From Sphingomonas jejuensis (GTDB taxonomy: Bacteria > Pseudomonadota > Alphaproteobacteria > Sphingomonadales > Sphingomonadaceae), in contig NZ_JAATJE010000002.1 of NCBI RefSeq assembly GCF_011927695.1, positions 296,001 to 360,000 of the forward strand: DNA of 64,000 bases, read 5' to 3'. Both the position numbers and the translations under genes were made by a program. Below are positions 1-8,513 of the stretch, piece after piece. Each line of letters begins with the position of its first letter. Position 1 is the stretch's first letter. The notes under the pieces were generated by a model, which worked only from the letters and a program-made list of their open reading frames with translations, made no database searches and was not told where the DNA came from.

Positions 1-1
1 G

Positions 2-322
2 CACCATGTCGGCGGCCATTATGAAGGGCAGGCGTGCCTCCACGATGCACTCGGAGGCCGGCTGTTCTGCGGCGACATGTTCAAGATCGACCAGCACCCC
101 GACGGGCGGTCGCATGCGATCTCCAGCCACAAGGCATTCCACAAGGATATTCCGCTGACCCACGCCGAGCTTCGCCGCTACCGCGACGTGATCGCCCCGC
201 TGTCCTTTGACGCGGTGCTGACCCCCTTCGAATATGCGCCGGACATCGGCCGCGACACGGCACTGGCCGCGCTGGAGGACGGATTGTCGCGCGCGCCGGG
301 TGTCAGGAGGATGCCGCTGTGA
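2..322 (+). CDS. Metallo-beta-lactamase-fold hydrolase, C-terminal part (5' truncated by window edge)
   Basis: Only the last 106 residues are in the window; the frame is open to the left edge. The visible part carries a GGHYEGQ segment followed by a strand ending in LFCGD. This resembles the late metal-binding half of the metallo-beta-lactamase fold (GH..G...l....lf.GD). After it comes a helical tail with further His residues (SSHKAFH, LTH). The stop codon overlaps the GTG start of the YcaO gene by 4 bp (GTGA), so the two are almost certainly one transcription and translation unit. Substrate unknown; as part of the cassette it may hydrolyse a thioester, lactone or lactam intermediate (inference). 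The fold call rests on a partial sequence. Confidence 0.6.
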   Translation, partial: HHVGGHYEGQACLHDALGGRLFCGDMFKIDQHPDGRSHAISSHKAFHKDIPLTHAELRRYRDVIAPLSFDAVLTPFEYAPDIGRDTALAALEDGLSRAPGVRRMPL

Positions 323-1809
323 GGTCCGGCCTGCCGACCGATCTGGGTGCCGCCGCGCGCGCCTACCTCGATGCCTTTCCGAAGGGCGACGTGGTGGCGT
401 TTCCGATCCACCCGCTCGATCGGCTGGGCCTGCCGGTCTGGGTCGTCGCCCTGTTCCCGGAGGACGAGGCGCTGTCCGGCATCATGCCTTATGGCGTGGG
501 GTACGGCGCGACTGACGAGGCCGCGGTGCTCGGCGGGCTCGGCGAGATCGCTGAGATGGTGTGGCCGACACTGACGCTGGGCAGCCGTGCAAAGACGCGC
601 GGCAGCTTCACGACGCTTGTCGCCACGCTTGGCGAGCGATCGGTGGCCGATCCGCTGACGCTCTGCCTGCCGGCCGGATCCCCCGTCGACCGGGACACGG
701 TGCTGGAATGGGTGGAGGCGAAGCGCTGGACCGACGGATCGACCGTGCTGGTGCCGATCGACCTGGCCGCCTACTCCGCCAAGGAGCTGTCGCCCGGGTA
801 CCGCCCGTTCACGACGATCATCTCGAACGGCATGGGGGCCGGGCCGGACCTCGACTGGGCGATCGGGCATGGCTTGTGCGAGATCCTGCAGCGCGACGGC
901 AATGGCCTGTTGTTCCGCGCGCTCGACCGCGGCGTGTCGCTGACGCTGAACGCGGACGTGCCTGCGTCCAGCCGGGCGATCCTCGACCGGTTCGATGCCG
1001 CCGGCATCCGCGCCATGCCGAAGTTCGCGACCGACCAATATGGCATGCCGAACCTTTACTGCGTGGGCATCGACACACGCGACGCGCCGGCCGCGCCCAT
1101 CATGGTCACGGCCTGCGGCGAGGCGTGCAACGCCGACCGCGAGGCTGCCCTCAACAAGTGCCTGACCGAGTTCGCGGCGAGCCGCGCGCGCAAGGCGTTC
1201 GCGCATGGTCCGGCCGACCTTGTCGCGCAGGTTGCACCCGACGGCTATGTCGCGCGCTTCATGGCGCAGGCGGGCGGAGCTGCGAAATCCAGCGACGGAC
1301 GCGCCTTTGCGGCCATGCAGGACTGGACGCGGCGCGATGCGGGCGAGCTGCGCGACTGGCTGGCCGGCAGCGTCCTTTCCGAACGGTCGCGCCACGATTT
1401 CAGCGCGCTGCCGTCGCGACCGGTGGCCGACGGCCATGCCCGCGCTCAGGCCGCGCGCGCCGCGGTGGAAGCGGCCGGATTCGACATCCTCTATGTCGAC
1501 ATGTCGCCGCCGGACCGCGCCGTCACCGTCGCCAAGGTGATCGTGCCGGGGATGGAGGTGGAGACGATGAGCTACTACCGGATCGGCACGCGCAACACGG
1601 AAAAGCTGCTGGCGCTCGGCTCGCCGCTGATCCGGTTCGGCGAGGAGACCGACACGCTGCGCCGCATCCGCCTGCCGGAGCTGGATGCCGAGCGGCTTGG
1701 CCACCCGCTGTTCGACACGGAGGCCGCCGACCGGCTGGTGGGGCCGCTCTATCCTCTCTACCGCGAGCCCGAGGCGCATCATGTGGCTTGGGCGGAGGCG
1801 CAGGGATGA
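319..1809 (+). CDS. YcaO-domain protein (ATP-dependent cyclodehydratase/thioamide-synthase superfamily)
   Basis: 496 aa, GTG start inside a 4-bp overlap with the preceding gene. YcaO proteins use ATP to phosphorylate an amide oxygen, giving azolines, thioamides or amidines, usually on ribosomal peptides. Visible landmarks: GYGATDEAAVLGGLGEIAE (about 61-79), matching the first ATP/Mg acid motif (E76xxE79); SNGMGAGPD...GLCEILQRD (about 169-193), matching the NG.AAG...GL.E..ERD block; TACGEACNADREAALNKCLTE (about 264-284), matching the third block; and a C-terminal KVIVPGMEVE segment (about 406-414) typical of TOMM-type YcaOs. Two usual residues differ: the canonical ExxER reads EILQR (Q191), and the usual Gln after TE is Ala (TEFAASR). 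No PxPxP tail, E1-like partner or precursor peptide is visible. It heads the visible operon with TIM-barrel, GT4 and PIG-L genes. Confidence 0.85.
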   Translation: MRSGLPTDLGAAARAYLDAFPKGDVVAFPIHPLDRLGLPVWVVALFPEDEALSGIMPYGVGYGATDEAAVLGGLGEIAEMVWPTLTLGSRAKTRGSFTTLVATLGERSVADPLTLCLPAGSPVDRDTVLEWVEAKRWTDGSTVLVPIDLAAYSAKELSPGYRPFTTIISNGMGAGPDLDWAIGHGLCEILQRDGNGLLFRALDRGVSLTLNADVPASSRAILDRFDAAGIRAMPKFATDQYGMPNLYCVGIDTRDAPAAPIMVTACGEACNADREAALNKCLTEFAASRARKAFAHGPADLVAQVAPDGYVARFMAQAGGAAKSSDGRAFAAMQDWTRRDAGELRDWLAGSVLSERSRHDFSALPSRPVADGHARAQAARAAVEAAGFDILYVDMSPPDRAVTVAKVIVPGMEVETMSYYRIGTRNTEKLLALGSPLIRFGEETDTLRRIRLPELDAERLGHPLFDTEAADRLVGPLYPLYREPEAHHVAWAEAQG

Positions 1810-2636
1810 GCCTTCGGTTTGCCTACAACACCAACGGCGCGGCCAATCACCGGCTCGACGATGCGCTGCGGCTGATCGCCGATGCCGGCTATGACGGTGT
1901 GGCGCTGACGCTCGACCACCATCACCTCGATCCGTTTGCGCCCGACTGGCAGCGGGAAGCGGAGCGGGTCGGGCGGCTGCTGAACACGCTGTGGCTGGGC
2001 AGCGTGATCGAAACGGGCGCGCGCTACCTGCTCGACCCGCGGCAGAAGCACGAGCCGACCCTGATCGCGCCCGATGCGGACGGACGTGCGCGCCGGGTCG
2101 AGTTCCTGTGCCGTGCGCTCGATATCGCGGCGCTGCTCGGCAGCGAGACGATGTCCTTCTGGGCGGGCGTGCCGCAGCCCGGCGTCGGGGCGGCCGATGC
2201 GCGCGCCTGGCTGGACGACGGGCTTGCCCGCGTGCTGGACCATGCGGAGGCGGTCGGCGTGGATGCGAGCTTCGAGCCGGAGCCGGGCATGCTGATCGAG
2301 ACGGTCGGCGACTATGACGGCCTGATCGCGCGGCACCCGCGGCTTCGCCTCGCGCTCGACACCGGGCACTGCCTGGTGACGGAGGATATCGAGCCGGCCG
2401 ACGCGATCCGGCGCTATGCCCCCCGCATCGGAACGGTGGCGGTGGAGGACATGCGGCGGGGCGACCACACGCACCTGCCGTTCGGACAAGGCGACATGGA
2501 CATGCCCGCCGTGATCGGCGCGCTGAAGGAGATCGGGTACAGCCGGCTGGTCTGCGTGGAGCTGTCGCGGGAGAGCCCGCGCGCCCACCTGGCGATCCCG
2601 GAGGCGATCACCTTCCTGAAGGGCATCGCCGCGTGA
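1806..2636 (+). CDS. Sugar phosphate isomerase/epimerase-like TIM-barrel protein
   Basis: 276 aa. The ATG overlaps the YcaO stop by 4 bp (ATGA), so the long upstream extension of this frame is not coding. It matches the xylose-isomerase-like/AP-endonuclease-2 TIM-barrel family (IolE, IolI, hydroxypyruvate isomerase types). The usual metal ligands can be placed: E157/E159 in FEPEPG, D185 and H188 in LALDTGHC, H221/H223 in GDHTHLPFGQGD, and E252 in VCVELS. Family members isomerise, epimerise or dehydrate sugars, sugar phosphates or inositols in the cytoplasm; the substrate here cannot be read from sequence. Its position between YcaO and a GT4 enzyme suggests it prepares or modifies a sugar-like building block of the same product (inference). 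Confidence 0.8.
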   Translation: MSLRFAYNTNGAANHRLDDALRLIADAGYDGVALTLDHHHLDPFAPDWQREAERVGRLLNTLWLGSVIETGARYLLDPRQKHEPTLIAPDADGRARRVEFLCRALDIAALLGSETMSFWAGVPQPGVGAADARAWLDDGLARVLDHAEAVGVDASFEPEPGMLIETVGDYDGLIARHPRLRLALDTGHCLVTEDIEPADAIRRYAPRIGTVAVEDMRRGDHTHLPFGQGDMDMPAVIGALKEIGYSRLVCVELSRESPRAHLAIPEAITFLKGIAA

Positions 2637-3844
2637 GGATATGCTTCGTGTCGCGGCGCTTCTTTCCCGCGATATCGGGCATGTCGATCTATGCCATCAA
2701 CCTGCTGCGCCAGCTGGTCGCGGCGGGGCACGACGTGACCATGATCAGCCAGTTCTATGGCGATCCGGACAAGCGCCGCGTCTATGGCGGCGGACCGCCT
2801 CCGGCGGTGCCGGGCGTGCGCGTGATCGGCATGGAAGCGTTGGGCGAGCAGAACGGCGGCGATTTCGAGCGGGACGTCGATGCAATCGTCCAGGCGATCG
2901 CCGCCGAACATGCCACGGCGCCGTTCGACGTGCTGCACGCGCAATATGGCTATCCGACCGGGTGGGCGACCCTGCTGGCGGCGCAGCAGCTCGGCCTGAC
3001 GTGCATCGTGTCGATCCAGGGCGGAGATGGCCACTGGGTCGGATCATGTTGCGAGACCCACCGAACGGCGATGGTGCGCGTGCTGGATCATGCCAGCGCG
3101 CTGCTGATCGGCGGGCGCAGCTTTGCCGGCGAGGTGCACGAAAGGCTGGGCACGCCCGTCGATCGCTTCACCATCGTGCCCGGCGCGGTCGACACCGACC
3201 GCTTCACGCCGGGACACGCACGCGAACCCGGGGCGCCCGTGCGGTTCTTCTACCATGGACGGGTGGATCGCCGGAAAGGCGTGCTCGACATGCTCCAGGC
3301 GCTGCCGGACGTGGCCGGGGCGTGGCGGTGCACGATATCCGGGATCGGTCCGGACCTGGAGCCGGCACGCGCGCTCGCGACGGAGCTGGGGCTGGACGAC
3401 CGGGTGAGCTTCACCGGCTATGCCGATTATGACGCGGTTCCCGCGCTCTACCGCGATCACGACGTGTTCGTGTCCCCGACCTATGCCGAGGGTTTTTCGA
3501 ACACGATCCTGGAGGCGATGGCGTCCCGGCATGCCGTGCTGTCATGCCGGTCGGTCGGTGTGGTGGATTGCATCCGCGACGGCGAGAACGGCATCCTGGT
3601 CGAGGCGGGCGACGTTCCCGCGCTGTCGCGCGCGCTGTCGCGGCTGGTGGCGGATGATGGTCTGCGGGAACGGCTTGCCGACGCGGCGCTGGCCGAATGC
3701 AGGCGGGTCTACAGCTGGCATGCGGTGGGACGGCAGATCATGGACATCTATGCGGCGGTCCGGAACGTGCCGCCGCCGGCGGGGATCGATCCGCATATCC
3801 CGGTCGAGCCCTGCCGGTTCCGCGCGGAGCCGCACCTGCTGTGA
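2633..3844 (+). CDS. GT4-family glycosyltransferase
   Basis: 403 aa, GTG start in a 4-bp GTGA overlap with the TIM-barrel stop. GT-B fold, retaining GT4 family (MshA/BshA/PimB type). The N-terminal Rossmann part begins with ICFVSRRFFPAISGMSIYA, carrying the glycine-containing loop. The C-terminal part has the donor-site pattern FYHGRVDRRKGV (about 206-217) and the EX7E signature E286-GFSNTIL-E294 in SPTYAEGFSNTILEAM. No membrane segment. It probably transfers a nucleotide-activated hexose or GlcNAc to a small acceptor. The gene pairs directly with a PIG-L deacetylase, the same enzyme pair that opens bacillithiol (BshA/BshB) and mycothiol (MshA/MshB) synthesis; that parallel is inference, not a family assignment. 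Confidence 0.87.
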   Translation: MRICFVSRRFFPAISGMSIYAINLLRQLVAAGHDVTMISQFYGDPDKRRVYGGGPPPAVPGVRVIGMEALGEQNGGDFERDVDAIVQAIAAEHATAPFDVLHAQYGYPTGWATLLAAQQLGLTCIVSIQGGDGHWVGSCCETHRTAMVRVLDHASALLIGGRSFAGEVHERLGTPVDRFTIVPGAVDTDRFTPGHAREPGAPVRFFYHGRVDRRKGVLDMLQALPDVAGAWRCTISGIGPDLEPARALATELGLDDRVSFTGYADYDAVPALYRDHDVFVSPTYAEGFSNTILEAMASRHAVLSCRSVGVVDCIRDGENGILVEAGDVPALSRALSRLVADDGLRERLADAALAECRRVYSWHAVGRQIMDIYAAVRNVPPPAGIDPHIPVEPCRFRAEPHLL

Positions 3845-4530
3845 GCCATGTGGTCGCGATCTCGCCGCATCTGGACGATGCCGCCTTTTCCGCCGGCGGC
3901 ATGCTGGCGGCGCATGCGCGCGGCGGCGGCCGGGTGACGATCGTCACCTGCTTCACGGGCAATGTCCCGCAGCCGACCGGCTTTGCGCTGGCCTGCCAGC
4001 TGGACAAGGGATTGCCGCCGGACGTCGATTACATGGCGCTGCGCCGGGACGAGGACCGGGCGGCGTGTGCCGTGATCGGGGCCGTGCCCGTCCACCTGCC
4101 GCTGCTAGAGGCACCGCACCGCGGATATGGCAGCGCGCCGGAGCTATTCGGTAAGCGGCGCGAGGACGATGGCATGCTGGCGCCGTTGACCGAAGCCTTG
4201 TCGGCCCGGATCGCGGCGCTGTCGCCCGACCTGCTGCTGGGGCCGATGGCGATCGGCGACCATGTCGACCACTGGCTGGTGCGCGACGCGCTGGCAGCGA
4301 TCGGGACACCCTGCCTGCTGTGGGAAGACTGGCCCTATCTGCGGCGGACCGACAGGCCTGCGGGAACGCCGGCCAGGGTCCACCGGCTGAGCGACGCGGA
4401 TCGTGCCGACCGGCTGGCGATGTGCGCGGCGTACACGACGCAGATCGGGTTCCAGTTCGGATCGCGGGCCGAGCTGGAGGAGGCGACCAACGAGATCGTG
4501 GCGGAGCGGTTGCACCGCCCCGAAGTTTAG
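3841..4530 (+). CDS. PIG-L/LmbE-family N-deacetylase
   Basis: 229 aa, GTG start in a 4-bp GTGA overlap with the glycosyltransferase stop, so the frame upstream is spurious. PIG-L enzymes are Zn-dependent deacetylases of N-acetylglucosaminyl compounds (MshB, BshB, BtrD). The first motif reads PHLDDA at H10-D12-D13 instead of the common HPDDE. The second metal motif is present as DHVDHW with H141 and H144. The length fits the family. It is the last gene of the cassette and converges on the arylesterase gene, with the two 3' ends overlapping by 4 bp. Together with the GT4 enzyme it suggests glycosylation followed by deacetylation to expose an amine (inference). Confidence 0.85.
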   Translation: MSHVVAISPHLDDAAFSAGGMLAAHARGGGRVTIVTCFTGNVPQPTGFALACQLDKGLPPDVDYMALRRDEDRAACAVIGAVPVHLPLLEAPHRGYGSAPELFGKRREDDGMLAPLTEALSARIAALSPDLLLGPMAIGDHVDHWLVRDALAAIGTPCLLWEDWPYLRRTDRPAGTPARVHRLSDADRADRLAMCAAYTTQIGFQFGSRAELEEATNEIVAERLHRPEV

Positions 4531-5270
4531 CCCGAAGTTGACGCTGCGGCGGGTTGTCCGAGGCGCCTTTCCAACAGGGGCGCAAGGCGGTCCGCGATCA
4601 CCTCCACCCCGGCTGCCGACGGGTGGATGCCGTCTGGCAGCATCATCGACGGACGGCCGAGCGCGCCGTCCAGGATGAAGGGGTCGAGCGTGGCGTCGTG
4701 TTCGCGCGCCAGATCGGGATAGATGCCGTTGAATTCGCAGGCATAATCCGGCCCCAGGTTGGGCGCGGCGAGCATGCCGGTGAGCACCACCGGAATGTCG
4801 CGTCCGTCCAGCACGTCCAGCATGGCCGCGAGGTTGGCGCGGGTCTCGGCCGCGGGGATGCGGCGCAGCATGTCGTTGCCGCCGAGCCCGAGCACCACGA
4901 GGTCGGGAGTGCGCGGAAGATTGTCGAGCGTGAACTGGAGCCGCTGCCGCCCGGCCGCGCTGGTGTCGCCGGACACGCCCGCGTTGACGACGCGCGCGTT
5001 GATGCCCGCCGCGCGCAGGCGGCGCTGAAGCGCGTCGGGAAGGCTCTGCCCGTCTTCCAGGCCGTAGCCGGCGTAGAGGCTGTCGCCGAAGGCGAGCACC
5101 AGCCGCTCGGGCCCCGCGACCGGCCGGTCGGCCGCCGCCGCCGCAGGCCGGGCGGGTGCCGGCGCGGCGACGTTCGCCTCCGGCGCGGTCGCCTGTCCGC
5201 ACCCGGCGAGCGCCAGCGCTTGGAGAAGCACCGCCAACGTCGCATATGAGGCCGGTCCCGCCCTTTTCAT
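4527..5270 (-). CDS. SGNH/GDSL arylesterase, predicted lipoprotein (TesA/EstA-like)
   Basis: 247 aa with a lipoprotein signal peptide ending in the lipobox LALAGC, then a low-complexity Ala/Pro linker (about 30-50). SGNH blocks are all visible: FGDSLYAGYG (nucleophile Ser), the Gly block in GVSGDTSAAG, the Asn block GLGGND, and DGIHPSAAG with the catalytic Asp and His. The family hydrolyses short acyl esters or thioesters; lipidation implies an envelope location. A clear Shine-Dalgarno GGAGAAGGA precedes the ATG. The gene is divergent from a ybbA-ybbP exporter, the same neighbourhood as E. coli tesA-ybbA-ybbP, which supports the family call. Confidence 0.88.
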   Translation of the reverse strand: MKRAGPASYATLAVLLQALALAGCGQATAPEANVAAPAPARPAAAAADRPVAGPERLVLAFGDSLYAGYGLEDGQSLPDALQRRLRAAGINARVVNAGVSGDTSAAGRQRLQFTLDNLPRTPDLVVLGLGGNDMLRRIPAAETRANLAAMLDVLDGRDIPVVLTGMLAAPNLGPDYACEFNGIYPDLAREHDATLDPFILDGALGRPSMMLPDGIHPSAAGVEVIADRLAPLLERRLGQPAAASTSG

Positions 5271-5285
5271 GATCGATCCTTCTCC

Positions 5286-6005
5286 ATGACCCTTCAGAAC
5301 GCGGCCGATATGGTCGTCGATGCCGCCCGTGTCACCCTGACGCTGGGCCAGGGCGACGGCGCCACCGAGATCCTGCGCGGCATCGACCTGAAGGTGCCGG
5401 GCGGCGAGAGCCTGGCGCTGCTCGGCGCGTCGGGATCGGGCAAGTCGTCGCTGATGGCGGTGCTGTCCGGGCTGGAGCGCGCGACCGGCGGCAGCGTGCG
5501 GGTGGCGGGCATGGATTTCGGCGCGCTGGACGAGGACTCACTGGCCCGCGCGCGGCGCGGGCGGGTGGGCATCGTGCTGCAGGCGTTCCACCTGCTGCCG
5601 ACGATGACCGCGCTGGAGAATGTGGCCGTGCCCATGGAGCTGGCGGGCATCGACGATGCGTTCGAGCGGGGACGCGCGGAGTTGGCGGCGGTCGGCCTGA
5701 GGCACCGCACCGACCATTATCCCACGCAGCTGTCGGGCGGCGAGCAGCAGCGCGTCGCGATCGCGCGCGCGCTGGGGCCGCGCCCGCAGCTGCTGTTCGC
5801 CGACGAGCCGACCGGCAACCTGGATGCCGCGACCGGCGCCAGCGTAATGGACCTGCTGTTCGAGCGGCGCGCGGCAACCGGCGCGACCCTGATCGTCATC
5901 ACCCACGACCCGTCGCTGGCCGCGCGCTGCGACCGGGTGGTGGAGCTGGCCGACGGCCGTATCGTCGCCGAACGACGCCGGGCCGAAAGGGTTGGCGCCG
6001 CATGA
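5286..6005 (+). CDS. ybbA: ABC transporter ATP-binding protein (YbbA/LolD-like)
   Basis: 239 aa. Walker A GASGSGKSS (47-55), Q-loop region VLQAFHLLPTMTALENV, signature LSGGEQQRVAIARAL (about 149-163), Walker B LLFADEPTGNLD, and the H-loop in VITHD. This is the MacB/LolD/FtsE-like subclass that works with FtsX-type permeases. Its stop overlaps the permease start (ATGA). Only 15 bp separate its ATG from the divergent esterase ATG and no good ribosome-binding site precedes it, so a start at codon 9 (ATG 5310) is possible. Confidence 0.9.
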   Translation: MTLQNAADMVVDAARVTLTLGQGDGATEILRGIDLKVPGGESLALLGASGSGKSSLMAVLSGLERATGGSVRVAGMDFGALDEDSLARARRGRVGIVLQAFHLLPTMTALENVAVPMELAGIDDAFERGRAELAAVGLRHRTDHYPTQLSGGEQQRVAIARALGPRPQLLFADEPTGNLDAATGASVMDLLFERRAATGATLIVITHDPSLAARCDRVVELADGRIVAERRRAERVGAA

Positions 6006-8500
6006 CCGGCTGGCGGCTCGCCTGGACGCTGGCGCGGCGGGAGCTGCGCGGGCGCTTCCGCGGTCTTCGCCTGCTGATCGTCTGCCTGTTCCTGGGGGTG
6101 GGCGCGCTGGCCGCGATCGGCAGCCTGTCGGCGGCGATCGGCGAGGAACTGGCATCGCGCGGACGGTCGATCCTGGGCGGCGACATCGAGCTGAGCGTGT
6201 CGCAGCGCGCCGCGACCGCCGGGGAGCGCGCCCGGATGGCGGCGATCGGGCGGGTATCCGAGACGGTGAGGATGCAGGCAACCGCCATCAGCGGCGGGCG
6301 GAGCCAGCCGGTCGAGCTGAAGGGAGTGGACGCGCAATACCCGCTGGTCGGTCGCGTCCGGCTGGCGGACGGGCGACAGGTGGCGGCCCCGGCCGGGAAC
6401 GCCGCCTTCATCGGACCCGCGCTTGCCGAGCGGCTGGGCGTCGGCGTGGGCGATCCCGTGCAGTTCGGCACCGCCACGCTGCGGGTCGCCGGGATCATCG
6501 CGGAGGAGCCCGACCGGCTGAGCGAGGGCTTCACGCTCGGCCCCGTCGCGCTGGTGTCGCTGGCGGCGATCGAGCGCACCGGGCTGGTCCAGCCGGGCAG
6601 CCTGTTCGAGCGCAAGTTCCGCATCGCGATGCCGGCGTCCGCCGATCCGGCCGCGGCGGCGGAAAGCTTCAAGGCGGGCTATCCCGCCGGCGGGTGGGAA
6701 AGCCGGACGCGCGATCGCGCCGCGCCCGGCGCCGCCCGCTTCGTGGAGCGGATGGGGCAGTTCCTGGTGCTGGTCGGACTGGCCGCGCTGGTGATCGCCG
6801 GCATCGGGGTCGGCAACGGCGTGTCGTCCTACCTCGCGGCGCGGCGCGGCGGCATCGCCACGTTGAAGGTGCTGGGCGCCACGTCGGCGACGATCGCGCG
6901 CGTGTACCTGCTGCAGCTGGCGGCGGCGGCGGCGATCGGGATCGGCGCAGGGCTGATCGCGGGGATCGTGGCGGTGCCGGCGATCGTCGCGCTGGCGGGC
7001 GACGTGCTGCCGGTGTCCCCCGCCTTTTCGATCGAGCCGCTGCCGCTGGCGCTGGCGGCGCTTTATGGCGCCCTGATCGCGCTTGCATTCACCGTGGAGC
7101 CGTTGGCGGAGGCGGGCGCGGTGCCCGCGGCCGGCCTGTTGCGCGGCGTGCATGACCGGCGCCGCGCGCCGTGGCGGCGCACGCTGCCGCTGCAGCTGGC
7201 AGCCGGCGCCGTGATCCTGGCCATCGCGATCGGCAGCGCCGACCAGCGCGGGCTGACCGCCGGCTTCCTGGCGGCGGTGGCGGGCGTGCTGCTGCTGCTG
7301 GGGGCGATCGGCTGGCTGGTCAGGCGCGGCGCCCGGGCGGTGCCGCGCCCGCGCAATCCGCTGTGGCGGCTGGCGATCGGCGGGCTGCACCGGCCGGGCG
7401 CGCGTACGGGTGCGCTGGTGGTCGCACTGGGCCTTGGCCTGACGCTGTTCGTGCTGCTGGCGGCGATCCGCACCAGCCTGGATGCCAACATCGCCGGATC
7501 GGTGCCGGAGCGCGCGCCCGCGCTGTTCGCGCTCGACCTGCCGCGCGACCGCGAGGCGGAGTTCCGGCAGGCGGTGCAGGCGGTCGCGCCCCGTGCGGAG
7601 ATCGCCACGGTGCCGGTGCTGCGCGGACGGGTGACCGGATTTCGCGACACGGAGGTGGCAGACCTGGAAACGCTGCCCGAGGGTGCCTGGGCGGTGCGCG
7701 GGGAGCGCAACCTGACCTATGCCGCCTCCCCGCCGGCGGGAAGCGAGGTGATCGCGGGCCGGTGGTGGCGGGCGGACGACCGCACGTCGCGGCTGGTATC
7801 GGTGGATGAGCAGCTTGCCACCGCGCTGGGTCTGAGCGTCGGCGATCCCATCCGCTTCACCCTGCTGGGCATCGAGCGCGAGGCGAGGATCGCGTCGATC
7901 CGCCGCATCCAGTGGGACAGCTTCGGGTTCAATTTCATCCTGGTGTTCTCACCGGGCGCGATCGCGGATGCGCCGCACAACCTGGCCGCGACGATCGACA
8001 TGCCGGCGGCGGCGGCGGAGCAGGTCATCGCGGCGGTGCAGCCGCGCTTCCCCTCCACCACGATCGTGGCGGTCGGCGGCATCCTGGGCCAGGTCCAGGC
8101 GATCCTGGCGCAGATGAGCACGGCGATCGCCGCGGCCGCCTCCATCGCCGTGCTGGCGGGGATCGCCGTGCTGATCGGCGCGATCGCCGCGACCCGCGAG
8201 GCGCGCACCTATGACGGCGTCATCCTGAAGACGCTGGGCGCGACCAGGACCCAGGTGCTGGGCGTGCAGGCGATCGAATATGCGCTGTTGAGCCTGGTGC
8301 TGGCGGGCGTGGCGCTGCTGCTGGGCGGGGCCGGCGCGTGGTGGGTGGTGACGGAGCTGTTCGGGTTCGAATGGCGGCCGGACTGGAGCGTCGTGCTGTT
8401 GACGCTGGCGGCGGGCGCCGGGATCACGATGGCGGCGGGGCTGATCGGCGCCGTGCCGATCCTGAGTGCGCGGCCGGCCCGCGCGCTGAGAGAGCTGTAA
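6002..8500 (+). CDS. ybbP: ABC transporter permease with FtsX domains (YbbP-like)
   Basis: 832 aa, starting in a 4-bp overlap with ybbA. The layout is an N-terminal membrane segment (about 20-45), a periplasmic MacB-type domain, then a first FtsX block of helices (about 255-385). More helices around 395-450 are followed by a second periplasmic domain (about 490-690) and a C-terminal FtsX block (about 700-820) ending in PARALREL. This double-FtsX, roughly 800-residue form is typical of YbbP. Known relatives are linked to lipid or lipoprotein-related export; the substrate here is unknown. The esterase next door may act on the same lipid-like substrate (inference from conserved synteny). Confidence 0.88.
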   Translation: MTGWRLAWTLARRELRGRFRGLRLLIVCLFLGVGALAAIGSLSAAIGEELASRGRSILGGDIELSVSQRAATAGERARMAAIGRVSETVRMQATAISGGRSQPVELKGVDAQYPLVGRVRLADGRQVAAPAGNAAFIGPALAERLGVGVGDPVQFGTATLRVAGIIAEEPDRLSEGFTLGPVALVSLAAIERTGLVQPGSLFERKFRIAMPASADPAAAAESFKAGYPAGGWESRTRDRAAPGAARFVERMGQFLVLVGLAALVIAGIGVGNGVSSYLAARRGGIATLKVLGATSATIARVYLLQLAAAAAIGIGAGLIAGIVAVPAIVALAGDVLPVSPAFSIEPLPLALAALYGALIALAFTVEPLAEAGAVPAAGLLRGVHDRRRAPWRRTLPLQLAAGAVILAIAIGSADQRGLTAGFLAAVAGVLLLLGAIGWLVRRGARAVPRPRNPLWRLAIGGLHRPGARTGALVVALGLGLTLFVLLAAIRTSLDANIAGSVPERAPALFALDLPRDREAEFRQAVQAVAPRAEIATVPVLRGRVTGFRDTEVADLETLPEGAWAVRGERNLTYAASPPAGSEVIAGRWWRADDRTSRLVSVDEQLATALGLSVGDPIRFTLLGIEREARIASIRRIQWDSFGFNFILVFSPGAIADAPHNLAATIDMPAAAAEQVIAAVQPRFPSTTIVAVGGILGQVQAILAQMSTAIAAAASIAVLAGIAVLIGAIAATREARTYDGVILKTLGATRTQVLGVQAIEYALLSLVLAGVALLLGGAGAWWVVTELFGFEWRPDWSVVLLTLAAGAGITMAAGLIGAVPILSARPARALREL

Positions 8501-8513
8501 GGGAGAGCGACGG

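Noticed and set aside
178-1782. 534-codon open frame on the minus strand opposite the YcaO gene
   Set aside because: His/Arg/Gly/Gln-rich composition, no motif; typical antisense shadow in GC-rich coding DNA.
561-1805. Upstream extension of the TIM-barrel frame through the YcaO gene
   Set aside because: The ATG at 1806 overlaps the YcaO stop by 4 bp and begins the conserved barrel; the extension is out-of-frame YcaO sequence.
3841-4530. Identity of the GT4/PIG-L pair as bacillithiol genes bshA/bshB
   Set aside because: No BshC-like cysteine ligase nearby and the first PIG-L motif is HLDDA, not HPDDE; YcaO and TIM-barrel genes are not part of the bacillithiol pathway.
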